Shown: positions 8,792 through 18,136, numbered from the stretch's first letter. The stretch is DNA of 64,000 nt from Acidobacteria bacterium Ga0074141 (GCA_001464665.1 LNDP01000015.1:124001-188000), one strand, 5' to 3'. A program made the numbers and translations. The notes: generated from the sequence alone by a model not told the origin.

Positions 8792-10468
8792 ATGAACACA
8801 AAGAGTTTGAAAGTACGGACTCTGATCATCCTTGCCGTGACCTTGGCAGGGATCTACTTCGTCTTTGGCCCGCGTCGCACCCCGACAGGCGCCGACTTTA
8901 CCTGGACAGGCATCAAGGCGAATCTTGAACAGAACATCAGCCTCGGCCTTGACCTAAAGGGCGGTACGCATCTCGTTATGCGTGTAAAGACGGACGAATA
9001 CCTCAAGGTTTTGACCGAGAACAATGCACAGGCCGCGCTTACTGCCGCTCAGGATGCAAAGCTTCAGGTGACCGGCAGCAACGTTGTTGCCGAGGACGGG
9101 ACTTACGAGATAACACTGAATCTCGGGCCGGATGCCCAGGGAGCAGCCGTCGCCGAAGAGGTCAAGAAAAAGGTCGATTTTTTCAATTGGTCTGAGGACG
9201 TTTCTGCAAGTGCCGTCACCTGGTCGCTGCCCTCGACCATCCAAACTAACCTTAAGAACCAGGCGGTTGAACAGGCACTCAGGATCATTGAGAGTCGCAT
9301 CAACGCCTTTGGCGTAAAGGAACCGACGCTTCAACGGCATGGAGCCGAAGCATCCGGCCAGATACTTCTTCAGATGCCCGGCGTCGATGACCCGGAACGT
9401 CTAAAAGAGATCATCGGTGCGGAATCGAACCTGATGCTGATGAAGATCGTCAGCCAGCCAAATCCTTCGCCGGTTCAAACATATCCGTCTCGCGAGGCCG
9501 CACTTCAGTCGGTCGGTGGTGCATTGCCCCCTAACCGCCAAATTTTGCCATATGCCGAGCGTGACGCACTGGCAAGCGCCGATGGCGCTCAGCCGCCTCC
9601 GAGTTTTGTGGTCGTTGAATATCCGCCGGTCGTGGACGGCAGCGAACTCCGCGATGCCCAGGCAGTTACGCGGACGGGCAACGAAGGCGACTACCAGATC
9701 TCGTTCTCATTCAAGCCGGCTGGGGCCCAAAAGTTTGGCGAATGGACAGGCCGCAATATTGGAAACTACATGGCCGTCGTTCTTAACGACGAAGTGAAAT
9801 CGGCCGCTTTTATCCGGTCGCAGATCTTTGACCAAGGCGAAATTTCCGGACAGTTCACCAAAGCAACCGCCGAGGACCTTGCCCTAACGCTTCGCTCCGG
9901 TGCGCTGCCGGCGAAGATCGAATACCTTGAAGAGCGAACCGTCGGGCCGAGCCTTGGAGCCGATTCGATCGCGGCAGGGCTTCGCGCATCGCTCGGCGGC
10001 CTGATTTTCATTATCGGCTTCATGGTGATCTATTATCGGGCTTCTGGTGTGAATGCCGTTGTCGCATTGCTCCTCAATGTGCTTCTTACAATAGCGGCCG
10101 TGGTGATGTTTGGTGCGACGCTCACCCTTCCGGGGATTGCCGGCTTCATCTTGGGGCTCGGTATGGCGGTCGATGCCAACGTACTTGTATTTGAGCGAAT
10201 TCGTGAGGAACTGCGAGCCGGCGTGCCGGTTAACAAAGCGATATGGAACGGATTTGACCGGGCGTTCATCACCATTGTTGATTCGAACGTCACGACGATC
10301 ATCTCGTCGCTCATTCTATATCTTTACGGCTCGGGCCCGATCCGCGGTTTTGCCGTGACGCTCATTTTAGCGTTGCTCATTAACCTGTTCACGGCAGTCT
10401 TCGTTTCGCGGACCATTTTTGGATGGTTTTTGAGCCGCAACCCGGAACCGAAATCATTAAGTATCTGA
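8792..10468 (+). CDS. secD: Protein translocase subunit SecD
   Basis: 558 residues. Uses the proton-motive force to pull secreted proteins across the membrane. First membrane helix at residues 8-26; then the D1 motif LGLDLKGGTHLVMRV, and a large periplasmic P1 region with ESRINAFGVKEPTLQRHG. The C-terminal RND-type membrane block contains GMAVDANVLVFERIREELR and the closing FVSRTIFGWFL. No clear ribosome site precedes the ATG. The gene is 51 bp from secF. Confidence 0.97.
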   Translation: MNTKSLKVRTLIILAVTLAGIYFVFGPRRTPTGADFTWTGIKANLEQNISLGLDLKGGTHLVMRVKTDEYLKVLTENNAQAALTAAQDAKLQVTGSNVVAEDGTYEITLNLGPDAQGAAVAEEVKKKVDFFNWSEDVSASAVTWSLPSTIQTNLKNQAVEQALRIIESRINAFGVKEPTLQRHGAEASGQILLQMPGVDDPERLKEIIGAESNLMLMKIVSQPNPSPVQTYPSREAALQSVGGALPPNRQILPYAERDALASADGAQPPPSFVVVEYPPVVDGSELRDAQAVTRTGNEGDYQISFSFKPAGAQKFGEWTGRNIGNYMAVVLNDEVKSAAFIRSQIFDQGEISGQFTKATAEDLALTLRSGALPAKIEYLEERTVGPSLGADSIAAGLRASLGGLIFIIGFMVIYYRASGVNAVVALLLNVLLTIAAVVMFGATLTLPGIAGFILGLGMAVDANVLVFERIREELRAGVPVNKAIWNGFDRAFITIVDSNVTTIISSLILYLYGSGPIRGFAVTLILALLINLFTAVFVSRTIFGWFLSRNPEPKSLSI

Positions 10469-10519
10469 CCCTTTGCTTGGCCGTGGCTTCGACAAGCGTG
10501 CGGCCAAGAACATTTTGCA

Positions 10520-11650
10520 ATGTTTCAAATTTTTACCGATCTAAAAGTTGACTGGATGGGCCTTCGCAAGCCCTTCGTCTTTATCTCAATCGCGATCCTG
10601 CTTGCGGGCCTTTTCTCCGCAGCCGGCCGTCAGCTAACCGACGGCGGCACGGACGCCTTTAACCTCGGTGTCGATTTTCAGGGCGGGACGGTCTTGACCG
10701 TTAAATACCGCGAAAAGCCGAGTGCTGATGCGGTGCGTAATGCGCTCAACAATGTCGGCATCACCGAAGCGGTGATCCAGGATTCGACCGACAAAACGGA
10801 CGAACAACTGATCAAGATACCGATCATCGAAGGTCAGCAGGCCGCCACTCCGCAGCCCGCACCGGAAGCTAACGCCAATGCGAATAATGAGGCAGGCACT
10901 ACTACAGGCGGAACACAGGTCGAGGTCGGCCGGGCGAGCGTTAAGCGAGCTCTCGATACTTTCGGTGCCGAGGCTGCTACAGAACTTAGCCTTGAACAGG
11001 ACGCCGCAGCTTCATATAAGATCGTTGGTACCGATTCGGTCGGCCCCGTTGCAGGCGAACAGCTCCGCGACGCAGCAGTTATTGCTACGCTGCTCGGCAT
11101 GGTCGGCATTTTGCTGTTCATCGCGTTTCGCTACGACTGGACCTATGCGGCTGGTGCCGTGATCGCGGTGTTCCACGACGTTCTCGTCACGCTGGCATTC
11201 TTCACCATTTTTCAATGGGAGGTCAGCCTCACGGTGCTCGCTGCGATGCTTACGCTCGTCGGTTTCTCGGTCAATGACTCGATCGTCATCTTTGACCGTA
11301 TCCGCGAGAATATGAACCTCAACCGTACTGATTCGGTCTATAAGCTGACGAACCAATCGATCAACCAAACAATGTCGCGGACGATCGTCACCAACGGGTT
11401 GACTTTCCTGGCGGTTCTTGCCCTTGTGCTCTTTGGCGGCGAGGTCCTGCGGACGTTCTCGCTGGCACTTCTTGTCGGCTCGATAGTCGGTACTTATTCG
11501 ACCATCGCCATCGCCAGCCCGATCGCACTCTGGTGGCAGAGCAAGATCGGCCGGGCCGAGATGAAAGACGTGACTGCCGAGAAAACGAGCGGTGAAAAGC
11601 TCGCCTCGGCCTCGCGTCGTTCGGTTACGCGAAGGCCGGTGACGCGCTAG
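10520..11650 (+). CDS. secF: Protein translocase subunit SecF
   Basis: 376 residues, longer than common SecF. LGVDFQGGTVLTVKY follows the first helix. The membrane core has GFSVNDSIVIFDRIRENM and TNGLTFLAVLALVLFGG. The extra length comes partly from a low-complexity stretch in the periplasmic loop, about residues 114-135 (PEANANANNEAG), which ordinary SecF proteins lack, and partly from a basic C-terminal tail. Partner of SecD and YajC just upstream. Confidence 0.96.
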   Translation: MFQIFTDLKVDWMGLRKPFVFISIAILLAGLFSAAGRQLTDGGTDAFNLGVDFQGGTVLTVKYREKPSADAVRNALNNVGITEAVIQDSTDKTDEQLIKIPIIEGQQAATPQPAPEANANANNEAGTTTGGTQVEVGRASVKRALDTFGAEAATELSLEQDAAASYKIVGTDSVGPVAGEQLRDAAVIATLLGMVGILLFIAFRYDWTYAAGAVIAVFHDVLVTLAFFTIFQWEVSLTVLAAMLTLVGFSVNDSIVIFDRIRENMNLNRTDSVYKLTNQSINQTMSRTIVTNGLTFLAVLALVLFGGEVLRTFSLALLVGSIVGTYSTIAIASPIALWWQSKIGRAEMKDVTAEKTSGEKLASASRRSVTRRPVTR

Positions 11651-12055
11651 CATTTCGAGATTGGCTCGGTAATGGTTTTGGTTATTAAGTTTTTGTAAAG
11701 AATTAGTTTCGCTTACGGAAATCGGCGATTTTACCTTGACTTTACGGAGTCGAAAAATTAGACTTTGCCTGTTGCTGGTCAATTTATTTCGTTTTTCGTT
11801 TGCGTCCTTTCATTCAATGAATTGGAGAGGCTCGCGGATTTTCGTTGATTGTGGCCGGCAGAGTTCCAGTTTGCCCCGCACTTAGTGAGAAAGATCTTTA
11901 GTATTCGGAGAACGGGCTCGGGAGCCTTGTTGGGCGCACCCGAGTTATCAGGTTCGTTTACAACGCGAATTAGGTGATTTTACATCGAAGTCGTTGAGTG
12001 ATCGAGTTACCCCCTGACCTCAAGTTTGGCACCGGAAAGAAAGGGAGGACCCAGG
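11651..12055. other. 405-bp gap between secF and the tonB operon
   Basis: No open frame here looks coding. The gap is AT-richer than the flanking genes and contains one good promoter candidate (11736-11764), which would leave a leader of roughly 285 nt before the tonB start. Weak stems, such as CTCGGG pairing with CCCGAG around 11920-11945, can be drawn, but no known riboswitch was recognised. Confidence 0.5.
11736..11764 (+). promoter_or_regulatory. Sigma70-type promoter candidate for the tonB-exbBD operon
   Basis: TTGACT (11736-11741), a 17-bp spacer, then TAGACT (11759-11764). Spacing is ideal and both hexamers are one or two bases from consensus. It is the best promoter match noticed in this gap. 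Confidence 0.5.
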
Positions 12056-12871
12056 ATGTTAGACCAATTAGTAGAATCAACCAGCCATTCCGAAGAGAAT
12101 CGGCGCAAGAGCGGACTGCTGCTCACCACCTTTGTGATACTTTCAACGGTATTGCTTAGCTCGTGGGTTTACAGCCTCTTCGCGAAGGATTATGGAATGG
12201 GAGGCGACGAACTTTCGCTCCAGACTCTGGTAGCGCCGCCGGTGGTCGAAGAACCGCCGAAGCCGGAACCGGAAGAAAAGCCGAAAGACGCACAAAAAGA
12301 CCCGAACGTTGATATCCGCAAGGAGATCATCGCGAGCATGACCGAAACTCCGCCGAAACCGCCGGATAAGGTCAGCACGACCCGGAACGAAATTCCGCCG
12401 CGTGACCCAAATCGTCTTACGATCCAGGGTGACAGGAATTATACGGCAGCAAATCCCCTTCCGCCGGATTATCGTGGACCGGTCAACACCCAAGGTACGG
12501 GTAGCGATAGCGGCCGCCCGGGTGGAGGAGGGAATGAAGAACGCGGTGCTCCGCCACCGCCTCCGCCGCCAAAGCCACCGCCACCATCAAAGCCGATCTC
12601 GGGCGGTGTGCTTAACGGTAAGGCCCGTAGCCTTCCGAAGCCGGCGTATCCGCCAGCAGCCCGTGCGGTTCGTGCCTCTGGCCCCGTTCAGGTTCAGGTG
12701 GTCATCGATGAAAGAGGCAATGTTATCTCGGCAAGCGCAGTTAGCGGACACCCGCTGCTTCGTCAGGCCGCGGCAGGTGCCGCTCGCGGAGCGAAATTTA
12801 GCCCGACGATGCTTTCGGGCCAGCCGGTCAAGGTGCAGGGTATCATTACCTACAACTTTGTCGCACCATAA
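12056..12871 (+). CDS. TonB family energy transducer
   Basis: About 271 residues from ATG 12056, which has AGGGAGG seven bases upstream; the TTG at 12026 is less likely. One membrane helix (LLLTTFVILSTVLLSSWVYSL) is followed by a Pro/Glu/Lys-rich periplasmic spacer and a poly-Pro patch. A TonB C-terminal domain starts at PKPAYPPAARA and includes VVIDERGNVISASAVSGHPLL and FSPTMLSGQPVKVQGIITYNF. It couples inner-membrane proton flow to outer-membrane receptors with the ExbB/ExbD genes that follow. First gene of the operon. Confidence 0.93.
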   Translation: MLDQLVESTSHSEENRRKSGLLLTTFVILSTVLLSSWVYSLFAKDYGMGGDELSLQTLVAPPVVEEPPKPEPEEKPKDAQKDPNVDIRKEIIASMTETPPKPPDKVSTTRNEIPPRDPNRLTIQGDRNYTAANPLPPDYRGPVNTQGTGSDSGRPGGGGNEERGAPPPPPPPKPPPPSKPISGGVLNGKARSLPKPAYPPAARAVRASGPVQVQVVIDERGNVISASAVSGHPLLRQAAAGAARGAKFSPTMLSGQPVKVQGIITYNFVAP

Positions 12872-12885
12872 CGTTAACAATGGAT

Positions 12886-12922
12886 CTTCGGGCCGGCCGT
12901 TTCTGCTCGGTTTGGCCCGAAG
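12886..12922 (+). promoter_or_regulatory. Intercistronic stem-loop, tonB-exbB gap
   Basis: CTTCGGGCC (12886-12894) pairs perfectly with GGCCCGAAG (12914-12922). No T-run follows, so it is more likely an mRNA-stabilising or processing hairpin than a terminator. Confidence 0.55.
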
Positions 12923-12977
12923 CCCAAAACAAGATCTGCAATCATAGACATTCACGATTTTCTTTGGAGGAAAAACA

Positions 12978-13721
12978 ATGACTTTAATCGCAAGCCTGCT
13001 GGGTAGCGACTTCTCAGCCGCTCTGCTCTTTGCCGGCCAAATGAGTTTTGGCATTTATGACATCGTCAAGAGTTTGACGATCCCGGGTTGGGTAGTTATT
13101 TTCGTGCTGCTCGTCCAGTCAGTTTATCTTATTGCCGTCGGCATCGAACGCTGGCTCACCTACAGCAAAGCAAAGCAGCAGTCGCGGGCCTATGCCCCGA
13201 AAGTCGCTCAGGCTTTGAAGAACAGCAACATCGACGAAGCTATCAACATCAGCGACAAGCACAAGGATTCGCACCTCGCGATGGTCGTTTCAAGCGGCCT
13301 TAAAGAGTTCAGTGCACACCTTGGCAATGAAGAGATCACCGCTGACCAGATGGAAGCTTCGAAACGAGCTCTTGAGCGTGCTATCGCCGTCAAGACCGCC
13401 GAACTCAAGCGCGGCCTTTCGGGCCTTGCTACCGTCGGTTCGACCGCTCCGTTCGTCGGACTATTCGGAACGGTCGTCGGTATCATCTCGGCGTTCGTTG
13501 CACTTGCTCAGGCCGAAACAGCTGGTATCGCAGCGGTCGGTGGAGCTATCGCAGAAGCCCTCGTCGCGACGGCGTTCGGTATCGGTGTGGCAGTTCCGGC
13601 CGTGTGGCTGTTCAACTACTTCACCAACAAGGTGACGAGCTTTGGCGTCGAGATGGAAAACTCGGCTTCGGAACTCGTTGACTACTTCATCCGCCAGCGC
13701 ACCAAGCGTCTGCACGGCTAG
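12978..13721 (+). CDS. exbB: MotA/TolQ/ExbB proton channel family protein
   Basis: 247 residues with a GGAGG ribosome site. There are three membrane segments: one near residues 37-57, and two flanking the conserved GLFGTVVGIISAFVAL and GAIAEALVATAFGIGVAVPAVWLFNYF. ExbB forms the pentameric channel around ExbD that powers TonB. The neighbouring tonB and two exbD genes support ExbB rather than TolQ; no tolA/tolB/pal is present in the window. Confidence 0.93.
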   Translation: MTLIASLLGSDFSAALLFAGQMSFGIYDIVKSLTIPGWVVIFVLLVQSVYLIAVGIERWLTYSKAKQQSRAYAPKVAQALKNSNIDEAINISDKHKDSHLAMVVSSGLKEFSAHLGNEEITADQMEASKRALERAIAVKTAELKRGLSGLATVGSTAPFVGLFGTVVGIISAFVALAQAETAGIAAVGGAIAEALVATAFGIGVAVPAVWLFNYFTNKVTSFGVEMENSASELVDYFIRQRTKRLHG

Positions 13722-13736
13722 TAGTTTTAGTTAAGC

Positions 13737-13761
13737 GGCCGCCCCGATAATAGGGGCGGCC
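13737..13761 (+). promoter_or_regulatory. Intercistronic stem-loop, exbB-exbD gap
   Basis: GGCCGCCCC pairs with GGGGCGGCC around a 7-base loop (GATAATA). It is followed by CAGAGCAAAAG, not a T-run. Confidence 0.55.
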
Positions 13762-13788
13762 CAGAGCAAAAGTTCGGAGAATTAAGCA

Positions 13789-14238
13789 ATGGGTGCAAAA
13801 GTCGGTGGAACCGATGAACTCAATTCGGATATCAACGTGACCCCGATGGTGGATGTCATGCTGGTGTTGCTGATCATATTTATGATCGTCACACCGCTGC
13901 TCAACGAGGGTGTCGCCGTTAATCTTCCGAAGGATATGGCTACTCCGGTCGAGGACGCCGAAATAACGAAAGATACTTCGGTCGTTATCACGATTCCGGA
14001 CAACAGCAACTTCTATGTCGGCAAGGATCCTTTTCCGCTCGAGAATTTGGCGGAAAAGATCCAGACGATGATGCGGGACAAAGCTCCCGATAAGCGAATC
14101 GTTTATATCAAGGCCGGTATCGAGGTTGACTATGGAACGGTCGTTCAGGCGATCGACGTCATCCGCAAGCAGGATATCGATAAGATCGGCCTAGTCGCTG
14201 ACCGCAAGAAAGGCGGTGAAGGCAGCGAAGGGAGCTAG
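13789..14238 (+). CDS. exbD: Biopolymer transporter ExbD (first copy)
   Basis: 149 residues. The short cytoplasmic N-terminus leads into INVTPMVDVMLVLLIIFMIVTP, the single helix with the essential membrane Asp. The periplasmic domain ends with the usual GTVVQAIDVIRKQDIDKIGLV. It is one of two adjacent ExbD paralogues, which probably form the heterodimeric stator component inside the ExbB pentamer. Confidence 0.94.
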   Translation: MGAKVGGTDELNSDINVTPMVDVMLVLLIIFMIVTPLLNEGVAVNLPKDMATPVEDAEITKDTSVVITIPDNSNFYVGKDPFPLENLAEKIQTMMRDKAPDKRIVYIKAGIEVDYGTVVQAIDVIRKQDIDKIGLVADRKKGGEGSEGS

Positions 14239-14246
14239 TCTTATTG

Positions 14247-14270
14247 GCGGCGTTGGAAGTCTTACGCCGC
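14247..14270 (+). promoter_or_regulatory. Intercistronic stem-loop, exbD-exbD gap
   Basis: GCGGCGT (14247-14253) pairs with ACGCCGC (14264-14270). The AAGGAG ribosome site of the second exbD begins immediately after the stem, so folding could affect initiation. Confidence 0.5.
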
Positions 14271-14283
14271 AAGGAGAACAAAA

Positions 14284-14763
14284 ATGGGAATGTCATCCGG
14301 TGGTTCGAAAGATGGAGCCACACCAAACATTAACGTAACTCCGCTGATCGACGTTCTGCTCGTTCTGCTCATCATCTTCATGGTCATTACGCCGCTCAAG
14401 CCGAGCCGGTTCGAGGCCAAGGTTCCGGCGGAACCGAAGGATCAGCAGAATCAGGAGGTCAAGCCGAACCCGCTTACACTTGTTGTCGCGATCAAGCGGA
14501 CGTCCCGCGAGATACTGCTCAACAATGAAGCGTTTGGCACGGTCGATGAGCCGGAGCGGCTCACGGAGCGGCTAAAGGCGATCTTTGCCGAAAGGGAAAC
14601 GAATAACGTCCGGCGTGAGGACAGCAACGAGATCGAAAAGACCGTTTTCATCAAAGCCCCGACACTTGTTCGGTACGGCGATGTTGTAAAGGTCATTGAC
14701 GCGGTCAAGTTGGCTGGGTCCGAACCGGTCGGATTGCAGATCGACGATCTTACAGCAGAATAA
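14284..14763 (+). CDS. exbD: Biopolymer transporter ExbD (second copy)
   Basis: 159 residues with an AAGGAG ribosome site. INVTPLIDVLLVLLIIFMVITP carries the membrane Asp; the periplasmic domain ends VRYGDVVKVIDAVKLAGSEPVGLQI. It has a longer, more charged periplasmic loop than the first copy (RLKAIFAERETNNVRRED), so the two are diverged paralogues, not a recent duplication. Confidence 0.94.
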   Translation: MGMSSGGSKDGATPNINVTPLIDVLLVLLIIFMVITPLKPSRFEAKVPAEPKDQQNQEVKPNPLTLVVAIKRTSREILLNNEAFGTVDEPERLTERLKAIFAERETNNVRREDSNEIEKTVFIKAPTLVRYGDVVKVIDAVKLAGSEPVGLQIDDLTAE

Positions 14764-14770
14764 ACGTAAC

Positions 14771-14818
14771 ACCGCCCCGCAATGCAAAAGGCATAGAGTC
14801 GCGGGGCGGTACTTTTTA
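14771..14818 (+). terminator. Rho-independent terminator or attenuator after exbD
   Basis: ACCGCCCCGC (14771-14780) pairs with GCGGGGCGGT (14801-14810), with a small inner TGC/GCA pairing, followed by ACTTTTT. It ends 14 bases before the next start codon, so read-through would be needed for the lipoprotein gene unless that gene has its own promoter. Confidence 0.75.
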
Positions 14819-14831
14819 TATGGAGTCTAGA

Positions 14832-15800
14832 ATGAGTTTTTCTCGTTTAGGGGTAATTGTATTCTTAGGCGCGCTGGTCGCTGTTTCAACCGGTTGCGAG
14901 GCATATAGTCGGATCCTTTCTCGTAAGGACGTGGTTGACGGCTCGACGGCTTATAAGGAACGGAAGTTCGCTGAGGCTGAAAGCCTCTTCCGCCAGGCCG
15001 CAGCTCGCGACCCCGAAGGGAAGACGGAAGAAGGCAAGATCGCCCAACTCTTCCTTGCCCGAACGCTTCACTCGAGGTACATCGGTAATCGAACTGAACG
15101 GTCGTTAGCAGAGCAGGCGATTGCTGAGTACAAGAAGGCCCTTCAGAACGATCCGAACGAGCAGAGTGCTTACAAAGCAGTTGCGAGTCTTCTTGATACG
15201 CCCGAGTTGCAAAATGAATGGCGTGCATGGGTTACGGAACGTGCCAATAATGAAGGCATCCGCTCGGAAAACAGGGCAGAGGCCCTGACGTCGCTCGCCG
15301 CTCGCGAGAATACCTGTTCTAACGAAATAACCGATACCGAGGCCACGAAGAAACCCGGAAAGCGTGACGGCCAGGATGTATTCCTTTTCGTCAAGCCCGA
15401 AAAGCCGGAGGACCTCGAACGCCTCAAGCAGTGCGTCGCTCGTGGTACTGAGTATGCAGACAAGGCTGCCGGGCTTGAGCCGCCGGACGTCGAGGCAGCT
15501 AAGAGTCTCGATCTGACTGCACTTTCGGCTGCGGAGCTAAATTCAAAGCACGAGCTGGTCAAGATCTTCGAATCAGCCCGCTCTTACAAAGCCGCAATGC
15601 TCAACCAGTCCGCGCGCCTCGCCGAAATGGAAGAACGTACTGAAGATGCGGCCCGGCTTCGGACTGAGACCGATGCCGCCCGCACACGATTTAATGAGCT
15701 TTCGCAATTGAATAAGGCGTTCCAGACCGAAAAGGACCGCCGGCTGGCTGTTGAACGTGATGCTGAGAACGCGAATGCGAACGCGAACGCGGGCAAATAG
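14832..15800 (+). CDS. TPR-containing lipoprotein
   Basis: About 322 residues from ATG 14832, which has GGAG six bases upstream; ATG 14820 has no ribosome site. The signal peptide ends in the lipobox VSTGC. TPR-like repeats follow: STAYKERKFAEAESLFRQAAARDP and AEYKKALQNDPNEQSAYKAVASLL. The C-terminal half is helical and charged, and ends in an Asn-Ala tail. It probably acts as an envelope scaffold. Its position after tonB-exbBD suggests, but does not prove, a link to that transport system. Confidence 0.8.
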   Translation: MSFSRLGVIVFLGALVAVSTGCEAYSRILSRKDVVDGSTAYKERKFAEAESLFRQAAARDPEGKTEEGKIAQLFLARTLHSRYIGNRTERSLAEQAIAEYKKALQNDPNEQSAYKAVASLLDTPELQNEWRAWVTERANNEGIRSENRAEALTSLAARENTCSNEITDTEATKKPGKRDGQDVFLFVKPEKPEDLERLKQCVARGTEYADKAAGLEPPDVEAAKSLDLTALSAAELNSKHELVKIFESARSYKAAMLNQSARLAEMEERTEDAARLRTETDAARTRFNELSQLNKAFQTEKDRRLAVERDAENANANANAGK

Positions 15801-15822
15801 TACAACTTCAGTTTTACATTAC

Positions 15823-15855
15823 AGAGGCTGGCCGCTTGGCCGGCCTCTTTTCTTA
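15823..15855 (+). terminator. Rho-independent terminator
   Basis: AGAGGCTGGCC-GCTT-GGCCGGCCTCT followed by TTTCTTAT. It closes the lipoprotein gene and separates it from rel. Confidence 0.85.
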
Positions 15856-15925
15856 TCTGCCCCGGGCCGATCATCTCTGGTATAAACACGCATTGTGGCT
15901 ATAGAATGGTTGTAAGGGTTTTCTT

Positions 15926-18136
15926 ATGATCCGCATCGATGACGTCATCGAAAAGGTAGAGCACAACCGCCCGAGCTCGAATATCGATCTGATCCGGCGG
16001 GCCTATCTCTTTTCTGCGCTTCATCATAAAGGCCAGACCCGGGCTTCCGGCGAACCCTATCTTGTTCACCCGCTTGCGGTTGCAGATATCCTCGCCGATC
16101 TCCGCCTGGACGAGACCAGCGTTGCGACCGGGCTGCTTCACGACGTCGTCGAAGACACGCTTGTCGATCTTGAAACCATTCGCAATTACTTTGGCGACGA
16201 GGTCACATCGCTTGTCGATGGCCTGACGAAGATCGCACAGATCAGCAACCTCTCAAAAGAAAAGCAGCAGGCCGAAAATGTCCGCAAGATGGTCCTCGCG
16301 ATGGTGACGGACGTCCGGGTCGTGCTGATCAAGTTGGCAGACCGCCTGCATAACATGCGGACGATGCAGTTCCTCAAGCCCGAGAAGCGCGCCCGCATAG
16401 CCCAGGAAACTCTTGATATCTACGCCCCGATCGCCCATCGGCTCGGAATGGGTAAGATCCGCGGTGAACTCGAGGACCTTTCGTTTCAGAATCTCTATCC
16501 GGTCGAATACGAGCGGCTTTCGAAAGAAGTTGAGATTCGCCGCCCCGAGCTCGAGGCCGCACTTTCCCGCATCACCTCAACCATTGAGGAACGGCTCAAA
16601 GTGAATGACGTGCCGTACATCAAGGTCGAAGGCCGCGTAAAGCGTCTCTTTTCGCTCTGGAAAAAGCTCAAGAAACAGAAGATCGCCATCGAGCAGGTCT
16701 ATGACCTGATCGCCGCCCGCGTCATCACCGAAAATCAGAAGAAGAATTGCTATCTCGCCCTAAGCGTCATTCACGACACGTGGACGCCCGTTCCGGAGCG
16801 TTTCAAGGATTGGATCGCCATACCGCGTGATAACCTCTACCAGTCGCTGCACACGTCCGTGATCGGCGATGGCGGCCAACCCTTTGAGGTTCAGATCCGG
16901 ACGCAGGAGATGCACCAGATCGCCGAGGAAGGCGTCGCTGCCCACTGGAAGTACAAGGAAAAGCGGCTCGGCTCGGCCGAGGACGACGAAAGCCTCGAAG
17001 AACTCCGCCGGACGGTCGAAAAGCTTCTGCTTCCGCTGGTCGAGACCAACGAAGATAATCCTGATTCCGAGGACTTTATCGAGTCCCTCAAGCTCGACCT
17101 TTTCCCGAAGGATGTTTACGCATTCACCCCGATGGGGAAGGTGATTCAGCTTCCTCGCGGCTCAACGCCGATCGATTTCGCCTACGCGATCCACTCCGAG
17201 GTCGGCGATACCTGTACCGGGGCGAAGATAAACAGCCGCATCGTCCCGCTCAAGACCGAGTTGCAGAACGGCGATGTGGTCGAGATCTTGACCACTTCGA
17301 ACTCAAAACCCTCGCGCGACTGGCTGACCTTTGTTGTTACATCCAAGGCTAGAAACCGGATCCGCCACTGGATCACCGAGCAGCAGCGGTCCGAGTCCAT
17401 CGACCTCGGCCGTAAACTGCTTGAAAAAGAAGCCGACCGCTTTAGGGTCGCACCGAAAAAACTCATCGGGAATGATGATGCGATGAAGCGTATCGCCAAT
17501 GAATACGGCCTCGGCCGGGCCGAAGACCTTCTCGCCTCGATCGGCTACGGAAAGACGCTTCCGAGGAATGTCCTCGCAAAGTATCTCGGGCCTGAAAAAT
17601 TTGCCGAGCTCGACCCCGAAAGGCGTAAGGAAACGCGGCTTGAGACCGGAATGCGGGCCGTCAAAAAGTTCATTGGGCTTGGCGAGGATGCGATCGTCGT
17701 AAAAGGCGTCGATAATCTTCTTACGACGCGTGCCCGGTGCTGCAACCCGATTCGCGGCGAGGACATCATCGGCTACATTTCGCTCGGCAAGGGGATTGTC
17801 GTCCATAGCAAACGCTGCAAGAATGTGAAGCAGTTGATGGTCAACCGCGAGCGGATCGTCGAGGTCGAATGGGCAAAGATCGAGAAGGAAGAGGTGCAGT
17901 CTGTCCGCTTGCTCGTAACGACCGAGAACCGCACAGGTATGCTTGCCGGAATCACAAATGCGATCGCAGAGATCAAGACCGGCATCCGCGATGCCTCCGC
18001 CAGCGTCTCTCGGTCCGATCAGGGGCTTATTGAGGTTACCGTTGAGGTCTTCGATAAGCGCCATCTTGACCGTGTGATCTCTTCGGTCGAGGGAGTTCCC
18101 GGCGTGCTTTCGGTGGAAAGAATGAACGCGTCCTGA
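15926..18136 (+). CDS. rel: Bifunctional (p)ppGpp synthetase/hydrolase (Rel/SpoT)
   Basis: 736 residues with the full long-RSH layout. The HD hydrolase domain comes first (GLLHDVVEDT, with HD and ED intact, and RLHNMRTM), so hydrolysis is expected to be active. The synthetase domain has GRVKRLFSLWKKL, PRDNLYQSLHTSVIG and FEVQIRTQEMHQIAEEGVAAHWKYK. A TGS domain follows (DVYAFTPMGKVIQLPRGSTPIDFAYAIH), then a zinc-finger/RIS region with RARCCNPIRGEDIIGY, and an ACT domain at the end. It makes and degrades the stringent-response alarmone. It is the only RSH seen in the window. Confidence 0.97.
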   Translation: MIRIDDVIEKVEHNRPSSNIDLIRRAYLFSALHHKGQTRASGEPYLVHPLAVADILADLRLDETSVATGLLHDVVEDTLVDLETIRNYFGDEVTSLVDGLTKIAQISNLSKEKQQAENVRKMVLAMVTDVRVVLIKLADRLHNMRTMQFLKPEKRARIAQETLDIYAPIAHRLGMGKIRGELEDLSFQNLYPVEYERLSKEVEIRRPELEAALSRITSTIEERLKVNDVPYIKVEGRVKRLFSLWKKLKKQKIAIEQVYDLIAARVITENQKKNCYLALSVIHDTWTPVPERFKDWIAIPRDNLYQSLHTSVIGDGGQPFEVQIRTQEMHQIAEEGVAAHWKYKEKRLGSAEDDESLEELRRTVEKLLLPLVETNEDNPDSEDFIESLKLDLFPKDVYAFTPMGKVIQLPRGSTPIDFAYAIHSEVGDTCTGAKINSRIVPLKTELQNGDVVEILTTSNSKPSRDWLTFVVTSKARNRIRHWITEQQRSESIDLGRKLLEKEADRFRVAPKKLIGNDDAMKRIANEYGLGRAEDLLASIGYGKTLPRNVLAKYLGPEKFAELDPERRKETRLETGMRAVKKFIGLGEDAIVVKGVDNLLTTRARCCNPIRGEDIIGYISLGKGIVVHSKRCKNVKQLMVNRERIVEVEWAKIEKEEVQSVRLLVTTENRTGMLAGITNAIAEIKTGIRDASASVSRSDQGLIEVTVEVFDKRHLDRVISSVEGVPGVLSVERMNAS

